Assembly (NCBI GenBank): GCA_002224055.1
Contig: AZLU01000009.1
Span: forward strand, 223,782-284,918
Direction of reading: 5' to 3'
From: Pezizomycotina sp. ARF18
Taxonomy: Eukaryota > Ascomycota
Length of the DNA stretch: 61,137 nucleotides
Shown: piece after piece, positions 12,204 through 24,100 of the stretch
Layout of the letters: every line of letters starts with the position of its first letter
Position numbering within the stretch: position 1 is the stretch's first letter
Made by a program: the position numbers and the translations under genes
The notes under the pieces: model-generated
Told to the model about the DNA's origin: nothing
Database searches by the model: none
Seen by the model: the letters and a program-made list of their open reading frames with translations, nothing else

Positions 12204-12775
12204 GACACGGAGTCGGCCGAAGTCCAATGTGCCGACGGCCTGGCAGTCCTTCCGTTCTCTCCCTCGTTCGAACGAGCTGAGGTGAGTGTATTATATATTA
12301 TCTAACGTCTTGAGCTGATTGCAATCAATCTTTTGCACAGTTCCAGGTACGCTCCGGTTGTCGAAATTTAGCCTATAAATTCTGAAGGAGAGGAACGCCG
12401 TCGAGTTTGGCTTTCAAGGCTTGAAATTCTGGTAGCCAGTCAGCAGTTAATGAAGACTTATTCTAAGCGCGAACGTCGATGATACAGAACTAGACTCGGC
12501 CAAGTTTGCAAGCATTGTAACGTCTTTCGTTCCAACAACTATCAATCTAAAGGCAATCAAGTTTTGGAAACGGTTTCTTGCCCCCTCAGAGAAGCTCGGC
12601 AAAAGTTATGAGAGTGGATTCTTATAGCGTCAAGCCGAGAGATTATTCTTTTCTGAGGTATTCCCGATACCAGAACTTAAAGGAAAATTTTTCCTTGTCG
12701 AAGGTGAGGTTCGTCTTCCAAATATATCCGGCATCTCCATCCAAGCTTTTCTAGGTAGATAAATATTGACGCTTA
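12204..12775 (+). pseudogene. Unidentified two-exon coding remnant
   Basis: A reading frame from the ATG at about 12210 (MDTESAEVQCADGLAVLPF) runs to a good GTGAGT donor near 12282. A short intron with a GCTGAT-like branch site follows and ends in CACAG near 12340. Downstream, a coding-like frame at 12472-12627 (DDTELDSAKFASIVTSF, TINLKAIKFWKRFLAPSEK) meets a TAG. After a shift it continues as RLFFSEVFPIPELKGKFFL and VRLPNISGISIQAFL to about 12755. Composition is that of a globular protein. I recognise no family. It is disrupted in the same way as its neighbours. Confidence 0.3.
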
Positions 12776-14737
12776 AGTATATCAAGGGATAGAAGTTTTC
12801 GAAGATCACACAGCCAAGACGCGAAGATATCGACTTGGCAGGAACGACATGGAACGTTGAAGCCTACTACTATCTGGTTATTCCTGCCTCCTTCAGAAGT
12901 TGCGAGCTAAGTCATATCTTGTGTCTCACAGCGGGTCATCTCCAGAGGCAAGATTAGACGCCTATATCTTTCGTCCCCGGAACGCCCCCCCCCCCCCCCC
13001 CAAAAAAAAAAAAAAAGCGCATGAGATAGAGACTCATGAGGGGGGTTGATACATAACCTCGAAGTTTTGCCTCTAGAGAAATGTTGACCTCCGATTTTTA
13101 TATAATTCATATATCCCTTTTAACTTTTCCAAATTATGTGATAACGTTCTAACGGGTTGCAGTTTATTTTGGCAATTTCGCAAAGCAATCGTTCACGCCG
13201 AGACAATCTTGGGACAATGCTTGGTTTGAGATATATCAACCCGCCGGCAAAATATCGATACCGGAACCGAAGGGATTTTATCGATTCCAGCAAAAGATAT
13301 GAGAAAGAAGATAACCGTGCCACGCCGGAAAAGGCGGCAGGATTCTTGGCCGTCCGATGGTTCCTAGAGGTAGTTGTCCTTCTACTTTGATGAAAATTTG
13401 GAGGAAGACCGTCCCAATTCTCTCAATTACCTGGTCGTTTGTGATTGAAGCTGATACGTATACGCGGCCTGTGTTTGGATGCTCCGGTAGCCGCCAACAC
13501 GAGTCCCATTCTCCCGGCTCATAGATTGGAAAAATTTCGGTACATACGGGTTTTGTGGACCGCCGGTTGTCGCAATCAACGGACGGTTGACAGTTGGAAC
13601 ATGTGCACTTTGGCTAGCTTTTTGGCTAAGCTCTTGAGAACATTTGGTGGAAAGAACCCGACCTTCGAAACGCCTCGCGTTTTCGCATTAACTTGCCTTT
13701 GAAAAAAGTTTGCTCGTCGGAAACAAACGCCCACCCTTTTTTTTTTTCGTACTAATAACGAATAGATTGTTTTTGTTTTCTTAAATTGTGACGAGCTCAC
13801 GCATATATAGGTTTTGTTTACAGTCCCCTCCTTGCTCCGAATCCACGATAACAATTACTATTATCTAATTTTATCAATTTTCAACAGGGACCAGGAATAG
13901 CGAACCCACGCTTCAATTTCAACGGTTCAACCTGAGTCTGAATGACGAAGGGCAAGCACGGACGTGAAGAAATTTAGAGGGACAGGCTGCTGATTTGCTC
14001 AATTCGGGAGTTCGCAGGATCTCCGCCAGCGATAGAAAACAGACCGACGGTTATTCCTTTTTTTAGCCAAGTCGTTTAGAGCCAACCCCATGCAAACTGG
14101 TAGGGGAGAAGATCGGAGGCTCCCGAAACAGGGCGCATGTGTCAGGCTGTTTCCTTCCCACTGCTATTTTACGTATAGAGTGCGGTTTATCTGCAGTGCT
14201 TGAGGAACCTGCAGACTAAAAATTCTTTTTAACTGTCTGGGAAAATTCCTATAAGGATCAGGGGCTTTTAGGTTCTATCCCTTCCTTATGGTATACATCA
14301 TTATCCATCTTTTTTACCGCATAGAGATTACGGGGACATTCATATACAAATAGCTTGTTGCAGGTAGATGGGAATTGGGCAGTACATCCGCCCTGTTGTT
14401 TCCAACCTTTCGCAACCCTCGGACTCCGACATAGTGGGTTGCCATGTTCTTCGAGGACTTACTCCTTTCGAGATATTGATTTGGCGAAACAAGCAATGTG
14501 AAGTCGCAATATTTGTTGTTTTCTTTTTTCTCTTTTTTTGACATCGATATGCGCCGAGATATTGCCAGCGATCAAGTTCCTATAATCCAAGACACGTAGC
14601 GAGGGTGGCCCTCGATGGGTCCCATTGGATGCGGAGTAGCATCATGATGTCCTCTGGAAGTATCCATCTTATCGAATAAAATAGACTGGATCCCCGTCCC
14701 TCTTACTCAACCCAAGACTCCGGTAGTTCTTACCCAG
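12776..14737. other. Spacer between the ABC-side remnant and the MFS gene
   Basis: No gene is recognised. The stretch contains a striking junction of a C17 run (12985-13001) with an A15 run (13002-13016). Several open frames of 60-90 codons show no family resemblance. Confidence 0.35.
12985..13016. repeat. C17-A15 homopolymer junction
   Basis: A run of 17 C is followed directly by 15 A. Comparable C/T or T/G junctions occur at 41590-41620 and 51913-51943. Such paired homopolymers are prone to slippage and to sequencing-length error. Confidence 0.8.
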
Positions 14738-14950
14738 TTGTTTCTTGTTTCCTTTCCTTCCTTTCTTCTCTCTCTATTTTTTCTTTCTTATTCATTCGTT
14801 TCCTTTGTTACTTTTTTTTTTTGTTGTTTGCTGTTGTTCCTTATCCTTCCTCTCTCTTTTATCTTCACTTCTTCCCCCGCCTGGCGCGATTTTTTATTCT
14901 TCTTCTTTTACTTGTTTCATTCATCACAGGTTCTGCGAACTTTTTGTGTT
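14738..14950 (+). promoter_or_regulatory. Pyrimidine-rich leader/promoter of the MFS gene
   Basis: About 200 bases are almost entirely C and T on the plus strand, just upstream of the MFS start at 14965. Such C/T tracts are common immediately upstream of transcription or translation starts in filamentous fungi. Its translation in two frames is a poly-Phe/Leu/Ser shadow and should not be read as a protein. Confidence 0.5.
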
Positions 14951-14964
14951 CTCTAAAGTTCATC

Positions 14965-16667
14965 ATGAAGCCGACAAGTCTTACCATCAACTTGCGGTAT
15001 CGAAGCCAGGTGCCAGCGGACGGCGACACTAACTCCCGGTTACACGAAAAGCTCGTGCACAACAAGCTGACGACGCCAAGGACAACGGCAGGTAAACGTT
15101 CGTTAAGGAACTACAGGGGAATCGACAACATCCGCGTGGAAGAAGTTCAGGCAAAGGGGACGGAGGCAGATAATATGGATCGGGTCTGTAGGCTCGCCGA
15201 GCCGATTGCCGCGATGAGCATCGCGCCGTACATCTATCACTACATCCGCCATCTGAACAACTGCCATGATAAAGACGTCGGCTACCACGTCGGTCTGCTG
15301 TCCGCTGCTTTTGCGGCGGCCCAGTTCTCGACGGGCTTTGTTGGGGTAGCTTGAGCGACAAGCTGGGCAAGAAGAACTGCATCCTATTAGGTCTTCTCGG
15401 GAGCGCTGCGTCTCATTTACTATGGGTCTTTCTTCCAACTTGCACATGGCGTTCATCGCCAGGCTGATGGGCGGTTCGCTCAATGCAAACGTTTCCATCT
15501 ACAAGTCGATGATCGGCGAGGTTGTGCAGAGGATCAAGGTATGGCTTTGCAGCCCTCGCGGCCGTCTGGGCTATCGGAAGCATGATTGGGAGTTTCGTGG
15601 GTGGGAAACTCGCATTCGCGGGCACGCACAACGAAGGCTCTTTCCTATCCGAACGGATATGGTGGAAATTCCCGGCGTTGCTGCCCAGCTTGGTGGTCGT
15701 CGCATGCCTGCTACTAAGTTTCGTCGTGGCTGCGTTTACTTTGGAGGATTCCCTCACGCCACCCGCCGCGGTGAAAAGGACATTGCGGATGAAGACAATT
15801 ACGACTATGACGCTGAGAACTTGAGCCCGCCATGTTGGACCTCGAGCCGAACCTTCGGACGCCGCTCATCTCCGCCATCCCAAGATCGCCATCCGGCCGC
15901 ATCTTGCTTCCGAAGACTCCCAAGTCGCCCGCTGTCATTCTCACGCCGCTTCCTACCGAACCGTCTAGCGAGCTCACATTGTTCAAGACATTTATCTCCC
16001 CAAGCATGCTCCTCCCGTGGGTAACTTCGTACATCATCATCACTCTGCAGACGTCCTCGTACACCGACCTGATCACGCTCTCTCCTCGACGCCGTACTCC
16101 CTCGGAGGGTTAGGCTTCAGCCAATCGACTCTGTCCTCGCTCTTCGCTGTATCCTCCCTCGTCAGCGCCGCGATTCAGTTCTCCGCCCTCGCGCTGATGA
16201 AGAGCAAGACGGCTCGCTCGTGCTGGGTAATGTACATGTTCGTCGTCGCCACGCTTCCCGCGGTTGCCTTCTTCACCCCTGCCATCCGCGGCTTCTTCTC
16301 GTCATCTAATGATATGCGCGAGGTGTTCGTACTTGGCTTTGTTATGATCTGCCAGTCGTGCTCTGAAGCACTTGGGTTCTCGGTACTCGGCTGTTTGATT
16401 ACGAACTCGACGCCTAGGCAGTTCCTCAACCGCATCAATGGCGCCCTGCACAGTCTCGGAGCGCTAGCTAGAGTCGTGGGTCCGCTATGCCTCACATGGA
16501 TGTTCGCGAAGGAGGCTTCCTCGTCAACTCAGGAGAACGGCGGTCACGTGGCCGTCTCCGTGTGGATTGTACTAGGCGTCATCGGCCTCGTCGGTTTCAT
16601 AATTGTTCTCCTTTCGGGTAAAGGAAAGAAAGAAGACGGGGAAGGGTATGAAGCCGTTGACGGCTGA
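14965..16667 (+). CDS. Major facilitator superfamily transporter, YCR023C/ZIF1-like (frame-disrupted)
   Basis: Starts at the ATG at 14965 (MKPTSLTINL) and ends at the TGA at 16665-16667. A hydrophilic N-terminus precedes CRLAEPIAAMSIAPYIYHYI, then DVGYHVGLLSAAFAAAQF (TM2). In a shifted frame comes WGSLSDKLGKKNCILLG, the MFS loop-2 signature, followed by LHMAFIARLMGGSLNANVS and VWAIGSMIGSFVGGKL. A central cytosolic loop (about 15750-15990) contains TPLISAIPRSPSGR and TPKSPAVILTPLP. The last frame gives PYSLGGLGFSQSTLSSLF and the C-terminal helices. About 560 residues and 12 membrane segments fit the family. At least five one- or two-base shifts (near 15344, 15420, 15530, 15785, 16095) interrupt it. 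The substrate is unknown; related proteins move drugs, metabolites or zinc chelators. Confidence 0.75.
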
Positions 16668-19600
16668 TTATCATTCACATTGCACTTTTTGTTTTTTATC
16701 GATTTGATATCGAATTATTCTTTACCGACGGGGACTTTGATAGTCTCATCTCGTCAGGTCTTTTACATTCTTGTACATAATTTGAGAGAGAAAGGGAACC
16801 TTTTGTTTTACTTCTGGGATACCCAAACCGAACAAAAAGCTGTTTTTCGTATATAAAAAAAATTAAAAACGTAATACAAAAAAAGTTAATAAAATAATAA
16901 AATAAATACAACTGGGGTCGCTCTCGCGGTCTCAAACCTTCGGGTTTTATTTATATTTCGTCTATGTTTATCGGATCCCAGCCTCATTGTAAGTCGCGAT
17001 GTCTTTCGACGGCTGTCAACCACAATCACGGTGTCTTAGACCATTGTAACCTCCACATATCTCGCTCAAGATGACTTATTTATAAACACTCCGCGTTTCT
17101 TATCTATATATTACAACTTGTTTCGAGATTTACAGGAAAATACTGTGTCTTAATATAAATACCGATAAAAATAATACAGCTATACCAGTTCTACCTCGTC
17201 ACTGTCGAATATGTTGGGTCCGCCTATTTGCGATTGCGTGAGCGCAAGTATCCTCAAGCTTCGAAAATTACTGTCGTTAATAGATAAACACCGTGCGACA
17301 CCATTTCTTCCCCTTCCTATCAATTGTTCGAACTATTGCAGTAGCAGAAAGTTTTACTTATCTGATAATAGTCAATATCTTTAAATGTCTCTCTGACTTT
17401 GAGATAAAATGTCTAAAGGCTATGCGGAAACCGTACAACCTCGAATCGATGTATCCTGACGGTCTTTGCTGCGTCATCATCTTATACAACTTTTATTATC
17501 CCACGATTATCCCCAATCGAGGCCATGGGTTTTCGGCAATAGGAATACCAGTCAGTTTCACCTTGGGAATGTAGCAATTATCCGTTGCGTTTACTTGCGC
17601 GCACTGAGTTGGTATGCCACGTCGGCATAGACGGTCTAAGTCCGCGATACTAGTAGCCCGACGCTAGATGTTCTAGGTGGAAACGTAGTATTGAAGTTTC
17701 AAGCCCTTCCAGACCTTATATTGATTATCGTTTTGAAACATTCGTTCGAGGCATATATGTCACGTTGAAGTCTTTGATAATCTGTTTATAGTATTTCTAA
17801 GTACGAGTATGATAGGGATATATTCTTCTCCTTAGCCTACCAAGAGAATATTTACGATATCAGTAGGTCTTGGACAGCTAAAAAACGTTTGGCCTAAACT
17901 GTATAGTACTGCCGCCTTCGCTCTCCGTCTATGACGTAAATCTAGCCATGTCGACACCCATTCATTGAACTCTGCCTCATCTCGGCGTTATACTGAATTC
18001 TAGAGTAAGTGTATTCCTAAATGAACTATAGATGCATATTGTAAGGCTTTATAAGGCTATAGGACTCCAACCACCGAGCCTACATCGATACGCGCCTAAA
18101 ACTGCGATGAATCATAGCTTGAAGATTAAATTAAATTTTTTTGTTTATCAATATCTACGGCGCTTAAGTTCTGCTCGAATCTTTCCCGGTAGTAAGCCGT
18201 GAATTCTGCCGGGCGGTTATCCTTTAGGACGAAGCAAACAGTGGAACGAAAAGTGTTTCTATGCGGAAACTCTCGCTCCTTGTAACTGTGGTTTCAAAAT
18301 GGGTGCGTTATCCTCACTAGATCCTCTCTGCTCAGGTACAATATCGCGCCGGGCAGTTCGCAAGCGATATTGCCAGATAAAACTACAAGCTGCTATGAGG
18401 ATAACAGCACGGAGATGACGTTGTTTCATTGGAATATTTCATAGTCGCTCGATGCCAGAAAGGTCTCGATTTCTGATTGTAAAAGCTGAAACCACTTTGC
18501 GTAACGCTTTATACGGGTAAAAGCTTTGGAGCAGACTAGATGGAAAGATGTGTAATTTTCAAGTTATACTTGCCATCCTGTGCCTTCTTGTATGCCCATT
18601 GTCGAGCCACTTACGCTGCGATGCTATAACGTGCCCACACGCGCCGCGCTACGCTTTTAAGACGTAAAATTTATGTAACATTCGTATAGGCATATCATGA
18701 GACTACAGGTGGGACCCTTGACGTATGTGGAGTGGCGAAACGAGGCGGTATATCACCTGTAGCCTTTCGTTAACCCTTAAACCCTTCCTATGCTTTCGCA
18801 GAGTCTTGGTTTAGGGAGTATGGTCCTTGGTCCCCTGTTAACTGCTGCACAGAACGCCCCCGTCAAAGAAATGCAAATTTACCAAGTTATGTAGGTTGTG
18901 GTTGTTGATCCCCAGGACTTAGCACGTCGCATCTGAGCGCCGCAGATGGGGGTATTTCTAATTGATCGTATGCTCCATGCAATCGCCTCCCAGATGTACT
19001 TGAAATCAGATTTTCACCAATGTCAAAACCTTTGCGCCAGTATCTTGCTTTTGGATAGTCTCTACGAGTTTACAATTCGTATTTTGGAATCACACAATTT
19101 AATCGACATACACGGTAGCATCTGCGGTTTTGCCTGAATAGGGTGCGCTGATCATGGTATTCGTGCGTTGCGTCGGAGTATGTGTTTTGATCGATTCTGT
19201 GATATGCGTGACCACGTCCGAGAGGAATGATCCCGATCATGGACGTTTTTATTTGGCTTTGTGTGAAAAACTTCAAACTCCCTTCTACTTTGAAAACTGC
19301 CCTATGTCTGTAAATACGGTTTGGACAACGTTATGTTGCTTTCTGCTGTGTTGTTGTTTGCTAAGGATCCAGTAAAGTTAAACATTTTGTTGATATCGGT
19401 TGTCGCATATTGCACTTTTCATTTCCTAGAGGAATCAACAACTAGGGCGTAGATAATCGCGGAAGTAGGACTTTCTAATATTTCTCGAAGCTACGGTCCA
19501 TATGTGGGTGAAGGATTTCTTGTAGCGTGGCTGCAGGGAGGGTTATTTTCTAGCATTCGGGGCTGGTTTGTAACTCTACGCTGGTCAATTTGATTCTATT

Positions 19601-21043
19601 TGCTATTTAGTGCTGAAGGTATCTCTATTAAGCAGCGTGGCTTTTAATATTTTCAAATGCATTATGTTGGGAGGGATACCTATTTGCCATGAGCCACGAA
19701 GCTCTAATATCGGGCGTTATGACAGAAACAGCTGCAGCTTTACAAGCATTACGATTATCCAGCTCCTTGATTATGAAAGCTGGCGTTTTAGTACCCTAAG
19801 AGAACGTCAGAATCGAGGAGGAGAACGCAGTCACTACAAATAGCAATTGCCCCTTTCATTCCTATGACGGAAAAAGCTCGATCGATGCGATAAAGCCTGA
19901 TTATGTCCTCGAATGCCGGCATCGTATATTATTGGCCTTCTTGGGCAGTACAAAGAGGCTGGAAACTAAGTGCTATCGATTCGCTTGCTATGCCTTTTAC
20001 ATTTCCGAGAGGTTCGACCTTCGAGAAAACAGCTTATTCTATCCAATCAACACATTTTCGTTCGTAACAAATTATTCATCGATTGCGCTTCTCACCTTTG
20101 TTTTACGAACTGACCGCAGGCGCTTCTAAGTCCAAACAGCCCGATTGTTATCAAAGAAGTAGTACTTCATACATCCAAAAAAAAAGCATCAGAATTTATC
20201 TGCCGTTCTTAGCGTATGCTATGAAAGGTACAGCACGCGGCTGATAATTTATTCTGCTCTCATAAAGAGCTGGTTCAAAGGACTCGTTTATAAACTGTTT
20301 ATATCATAGAAAACAGGCCATGGACGGAACATTTAAGTGTTCATGAAGAATGTCAGACAGCGCTACGTCTTTCAATAACTTTTCGAGGCGTGGATTATCG
20401 TGAGATTCACTCTCCGTTGTCATAACTGATCGAGCTCAGGTCGCTTACCGGCATTGAATCTATTGAGTGACATGAAGTGCTTTATAAATAGATTTTCCAG
20501 ATCCTGAGGCTTGAAGGAGGGTTTACTTAAATTTATACGTATACGCGCGCTCTCCAGTCCTTGCCCAACGGAAGCACTTCCTATTGTATACGTTTGTGGT
20601 TGGTGTAAGACGTCGATCTCGCGACAAGACGACCCTCATATGCTATAAACGGTCTTGAAATCAACACTACCTACTTAATTCGATGAAGGCTCAAGTAACT
20701 TATGATTCCTCGAGAGCACGTTCGACGTAATTGAAATATGATCAAGAAATACTCCTTTGTTTATTAATTCCCTTTATACTGTGAAACGTCAAAACAGATT
20801 GGGTGAAGTGTGGAAGCTAAATTTATAGCCTATGGAGTTCGAAATGCGTACTGCTAAAGCAATAGTAGTGTTTATATAGCGAGTGACCTTGTTTGAGAAA
20901 GAACAAGTATATTATTACTACGTTATATACCTAGGCTAAGTGTATCTTATAAATTATGATAGTGGTTTGTGATTCGATTCGTGAAGCAAAACCAAAACCA
21001 GAAATATAAAATCCCCGCTAAATAAATTTAAAGTATCTCGCGA

Positions 21044-21184
21044 AAAAAAAAAAAAAAAAAAAAAAATCCGACTAATTGAATTTTCAAAAATATAGCAGAA
21101 CTAAAATAAATAAAAACAACAGCTTAGAATGAAAGGCAGATACAGAGCAGCCCGACATTAGAAGTTTTTTTTTTTTTTTTTTTT
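21044..21184. repeat. Opposed poly-A / poly-T runs
   Basis: A23 at 21044-21066 and T20 at 21165-21184 bracket 98 bases. The two runs could pair into a 20-bp A-T stem. They could also be the two tails of inserted transcripts in opposite orientation. No coding sequence lies between them. Confidence 0.5.
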
Positions 21185-24100
21185 GGCGAGGTCGGGAGGT
21201 TATTACTATGCCTTCACGGTTACTTACCCTCCCGCAAGCGTCATTTCGATTACCAATCGTTATATGCTAGCTTATTATCAATTAGGTCCCGTAGTGTAAT
21301 TCAGGTTCCCATTGAATTCCCTTGTCGAAGGTCTGATTATATGCCGTCCATCTCGTATATTCGTGTATTCGTGTTCCAATCAAGAAAGCTCTGGAGCCTT
21401 ACGACCGGCTGAGGATTTTGCTTTCGTTGGAAGTTGGAATGCCTCCTCGGCAATGGACTCCGGGCTCCGGCTTATTGTTAAATGAGTACCCGTAAAATGC
21501 CCTGGCATTACCTAGCCGTATTGGGCTAAAGCCTGGAAGTGTTATCGTTTTCTGCTAGTCTTATTTAGTTATCCTAATCTCTCTGGGCATCATCTTGTGC
21601 CGTGCAGATCTAGATTTCTCGCTCGAAGCGGTATGTGTGTACCAGGTGACAAGGAAATGTCTTTTATACAGTTCGTATAACTCCGTAGTATCCACTAGTC
21701 TCGGTTTAATAAGTTTTTCATCAAATACTTCGATAATATGAAATACTGAAATAAAGGCAGTTAGATATAGGCCGCTTTTCACGAGTACTACATGGGAATA
21801 TATAGACTTTCGAACGTATGTCAATAGATACTTTGAGTCTAAAAAATATTCTAACACGGGCGTATTGGGTTTATTGGCTTGTGTTCTCTTCTTTGATGAA
21901 GTCGTAAGTTTGAAAATTGGGTCTGGCGTCTATCACTCCTGTAGGAGCTAAGAGCGACGTCAAGTAACTTTCCAGCTTATACTTCTATGAGGACATCGTC
22001 CTATTTTTATCAACGCTTGGGATCCGTCCCGGCCCAAAACAAGCGCTAGATTTTATCGGTTGTTTTCATATTACTGAGGCTATGCGATGGCAGTGCTTAG
22101 TCTTTGCCTCCCTTTCACCACTATAGCGTGGAGGATATCGACGGATTAGATGATCAGTGGTCTATTTCTATGTCTCAGAGGGCCGAATTTCTAACCATAT
22201 GACCGGGAATGGCGCCTTTGCCAGCCCAGATTAATCTTTGTATCGCCGGCGCGCTTCTAAAATCATAACTATCTCCAATCTAGATTATCATATCCCGCGT
22301 GATTTTCTTATAGATATCACCTACCCTCCATTCATCGCTGGGACAAGCCTCGAAATTTATCGTATCAATCGTTCATTTGTTGATTGTTGGTTGAATTAGA
22401 ATCTATGTAGTATATATTGAACTTTACCCCGTCGATTTCTTCGGCGTCCCGCGTGGAAAACAGGTGATTATCAACCTCCACTTCGACCGTTCGTACTGCT
22501 GTTTGGGCTCGTAAAAAGGACCTCAAAGAATATCGGAGGTCGCGAGCTGCGGCTTCGTGGGCTCTCCATGAAAGGTTAGAGTTGATAAATAGTGGAGATG
22601 TTAGCTTTTTGTCAGGGGTTTTAGACAGGGATTAGATATGCTCCCCGGTTTTACATCATCAGGTGGCTGTGCTGCTCGTGTTTAACAAGGTGCCGAACAA
22701 GAAACAGAATAAATGAGTATCGTATTGATGCTCTCATCAGCTTCTCTAAGTATTGATAAGTCTTCAGAGGATGATGTACGCTGGGGGCTTGCAAAAAAAA
22801 TTATATCGGGGGTTCAAGCTGTCAGCCACGAGGAATAAGCATAGGTTTTGATTCTCTTTCCGCCCCGATTACGTTCAATTGGTAAGAAAACATTTAAACT
22901 TCGTTTTCAGATCGCATTATTATCGCTTGTTTTGAAATCACCGGTAAGATATGAAGTATCATTCGACCGGAGGGATGCAGTCATCGTCGTACATCTTGCA
23001 CAATCTCTGGCACGCTCAATCTTTTCTCCGTAATATTTTAACTCATATCGCCGTACTTGTGTCCTTCTCCTGACTACTTATGCCTCCACGGCGTCGCTTG
23101 AAATACGGAGTAATCAATGTTCTATCGTATCTGGTTGGAGAGTGCGAATCTCTGCTGTATATATTAGAATACATACGATCTCCTTCAAAATTTCTTCCAG
23201 ATTTCCCTAATGATAACTTCTCGTAGGCTCTAGTATAGGCTCTTTGTTGGAGAGGAAACCTCTAGCTAAGCTATCTGCTGTTCTATTGTGTTTAGTTGAT
23301 ATCGCTAGTCTGTTTTGATTTTCATGAGCTGAATGTGCTGCACTGAAAATCGCCTATCATAGCACTTTCGACGCTTAGATTTGGAACAATTCTCCGTTAT
23401 AGTCGCTCTTTTACGCAGAGGTCGCCCAACATACCTTCTCACAGTTCTCATCCGTGTGGTCCGAAGCGTGCTCAGGAATACACCAAGAATAGCACTCCTA
23501 CGTGCGGTAAAAGCGTTCTTCGTTTATATTCGTTTTCATTCTTATAGGCTCTGAGTGTCAAAACTCATTTTATAAGATTAAAGGCAGCGGGACCCAGGAA
23601 ATTCACTATCCCTCCAGAGCATCGCTTGCATCACCTGTGCATCATGCAACTTCCGTTTTACTGCGCATACAAGCTTTCCTTCAGTCTGGTGTCGGCGTAA
23701 GTATAGCAGCCATATAAATTGACGCCCCTTACGGATCTGTGAACCCCATTAAGAATCAGTCACAGCCGCCAGTTCCACCGCCCGATAGTTATCAGCAATA
23801 GGCCTTTCTGGATTACGTGTAGCTATATTGTAAGCAACAGCTTCGCAGGAGTCTATAAAGCCAGCATTCGAGCACCGTCGAATAATACCGCGTACTCTAG
23901 AACCGTGTATTATTGGGGCTGCTAGACATTACAATCTGTTTCTATACCATGGGGTAAGTCGCTGCGTTTATTTGATTCGCGTAATTTTTTAAAGCTACAG
24001 TCGGTTTTCCGAGTTGATTTTCCTACAATGCTATATTTTTCGAGTTGACGATGTATTTAAAACTCCGAAGGAGATTATAGACCCAGCGTTTCATCTTGAC

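Noticed and set aside
14738-14956. Hydrophobic poly-Phe/Leu frame upstream of the MFS gene
   Set aside because: It is a translation of the C/T-rich leader. The same tract is open in two frames, as expected from composition.
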